Origin: Bordetella parapertussis
Lineage (GTDB): Bacteria > Pseudomonadota > Gammaproteobacteria > Burkholderiales > Burkholderiaceae_D
Reading direction: 5' to 3'
Assembly: GCA_945867725.1 (NCBI GenBank)
Contig: CAMBJI010000155.1
Location: 1 to 5,439, forward strand
Length of the DNA stretch: 5,439 bases
In this document: one piece after another, positions 4,569-5,439 of the stretch
How the letters are laid out: every line of letters begins with the position of its first letter
How positions within the stretch are numbered: position 1 is the stretch's first letter
The notes under the pieces: generated by a model
Seen by the model: the letters and a program-made list of their open reading frames with translations, nothing else
Databases searched by the model: none
What the model was told of the DNA's origin: nothing
Translations under genes and position numbers: made by a program

Positions 4569-5439
4569 CCACCACCAATGGGCATGCGCGGCGAAAAACG
4601 ATTCGTTTCAATGCGCATGGATTCAGGATTGGTCGCCGTGTCGACGGCGTGTCACAAGCGGCCATTGACCAGATAGCCACTGTAGAAGGCGCAGACCTCC
4701 ACGTCGAGTTGGAAAACGCCAAGGGCTTGCTGGCAGAGATCCTAAAAGCTTGTCCCATCTCTGGCCAGCGCAGGCTTTGTTACGTCGATATCCGAGTCCA
4801 GCATCTCAAAGCTGGGCAGATGCCACACAAACCAGGCTGGCACTGTGACACCACTGTGCAGGCTGATGACGGTGTGGGCGACGAGTGTCATCACCTGTTT
4901 GTGACGGGGACCTCGTGCCTGACGCCATTTATCGCGCACCCCGTTGATCTTGATTACCCGACGGATCTGATGCCGCACCAGGCGCTGGAGGCCATGACGT
5001 CGCAAATCGAGCAGCGTTACCCTGACCTCCAGGAGCAATCTGTGCCGTCCTGCACCTGGGTGAGTTACGGCCCGCGGGACTTTCATCGGGTTAAGAGTGC
5101 AGATTTCGATGAAATTCGGTTGTTGGTCCGCGTTCGCGAGACTAATCTGGCCAATGACTCGAATGGCGTCGTGTTGTCCCAGGCCTTTGACAAACAGGAA
5201 CTCTTCGAGACACTGGGGATGGCGCGGGATGAGCCTTCCGCTTCTCACGCACAGGCCATAGCGAACTTGGTAGAAGACTGTATCCCCACTATCAGCAAAA
5301 ATTCGCTCTATTTCGAACATCTGACAGAGGCATTGACCCGCTTTCCGCCGCCGTTTGGTGCCAAGTGGTACGGGGATTTGTACCGTGAACTGGCCATCGA
5401 TCCACTGTGGTTTTCGGCTTCTTTGCTCAAAAACGCGGT
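4565..5439 (+). CDS. Putative Fe(II)/2-oxoglutarate oxygenase-like protein, partial (3' end beyond the window)
   Basis: An open frame without stops runs from the ATG at 4565 (ATGA overlap with the upstream gene) off the right edge, giving 291 residues. After a basic N-terminus and a helical region (about 30-65), residues 72-100 read CYVDIRVQHLKAGQMPHKPG followed by WHCDTT. His93 and Asp95 form an HxD pair on an expected beta strand. A second His (174, in GPRDFHRVKSAD) is followed by Arg185, Arg189 and Arg191 (IRLLVRVRET). HxD...H...R at this spacing is the metal- and cosubstrate-binding signature of double-stranded beta-helix Fe(II)/2-oxoglutarate dioxygenases. I recall similar strand patterns (DVR...L.PGQ.P..P.WH.D) in uncharacterised phage proteins. 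Substrate unknown. The part after residue 200 is mostly helical and unrecognised. The fold assignment is an inference; a cupin-like, non-enzymatic protein is the main alternative. The long antisense frame 4742-5320 is a shadow. Confidence 0.6.
   Translation, partial: MTTTNGHARRKTIRFNAHGFRIGRRVDGVSQAAIDQIATVEGADLHVELENAKGLLAEILKACPISGQRRLCYVDIRVQHLKAGQMPHKPGWHCDTTVQADDGVGDECHHLFVTGTSCLTPFIAHPVDLDYPTDLMPHQALEAMTSQIEQRYPDLQEQSVPSCTWVSYGPRDFHRVKSADFDEIRLLVRVRETNLANDSNGVVLSQAFDKQELFETLGMARDEPSASHAQAIANLVEDCIPTISKNSLYFEHLTEALTRFPPPFGAKWYGDLYRELAIDPLWFSASLLKNA

Noticed and set aside
4742..5320. Long minus-strand frame of 192 residues
   Set aside because: The plus strand here has a continuous frame of at least 291 residues, coupled by ATGA to a gene with a good ribosome binding site and showing HxD...H...R. 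The minus frame has no such support.
1..5439. CRISPR array, tRNA, rRNA or insertion sequence ends
   Set aside because: No regularly spaced repeats, cloverleaf-like sequences, transposase reading frame or terminal inverted repeats were found on reading both strands.

Overview
This window looks like an accessory region of a conjugative plasmid or integrated conjugative element from a betaproteobacterium, probably Burkholderiales. That is an inference: base composition is moderately GC-rich, a VirB4/TrbE-type conjugation ATPase is recognisable at the left edge, and it is followed by short orphan genes on both strands (a histone-H1-like Lys/Ala-rich protein, a WGR-domain protein, several unrecognised small proteins). 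No rRNA, tRNA, CRISPR array, transposase or insertion sequence was found.

Layout. (1) 1-1578, minus strand: a decayed VirB4/TrbE-family ATPase gene running off the left edge. It can be read as one protein only by crossing two frameshifts and two in-frame stops, and one frameshift falls inside the Walker A loop. (2) 1683-1994, plus strand: an intact 103-residue Lys/Ala/Pro-rich H1-like protein with a coiled-coil core, followed by a plausible intrinsic terminator. (3) 2122-2610, minus strand: an unrecognised Trp-rich 162-residue protein with a good ribosome binding site. (4) 2611-2900: a gene-free divergent control region with three consecutive inverted repeats and a triplet of TTGAAA motifs. 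(5) 2901-3194, plus strand: an unrecognised small protein with a helical charged C-terminal half. (6) 3226-3698, minus strand: a two-gene unit, a 75-residue conserved-looking small protein and a WGR-domain protein, joined by a GTGA start/stop overlap and followed by a hairpin plus U-run. (7) About 3700-4268: no confident gene, although 3768-4031 on the plus strand has coding-like base periodicity. (8) 4269-5439, plus strand: a two-gene unit joined by an ATGA overlap, with a 99-residue protein carrying a Lys/Pro/Ser tail and then a larger protein cut by the right edge. The larger one has an HxD...H...R pattern suggestive of a double-stranded beta-helix Fe(II)/2-oxoglutarate oxygenase.

Taken together, conjugation as encoded here is probably no longer functional, while the small cargo genes remain intact. 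The most attractive unknown is the 4269-5439 pair. Several proteins here have basic, low-complexity tails or suspected nucleic-acid-binding domains (H1-like, WGR, KPSKP tail), but no functional link between them can be shown from sequence alone.
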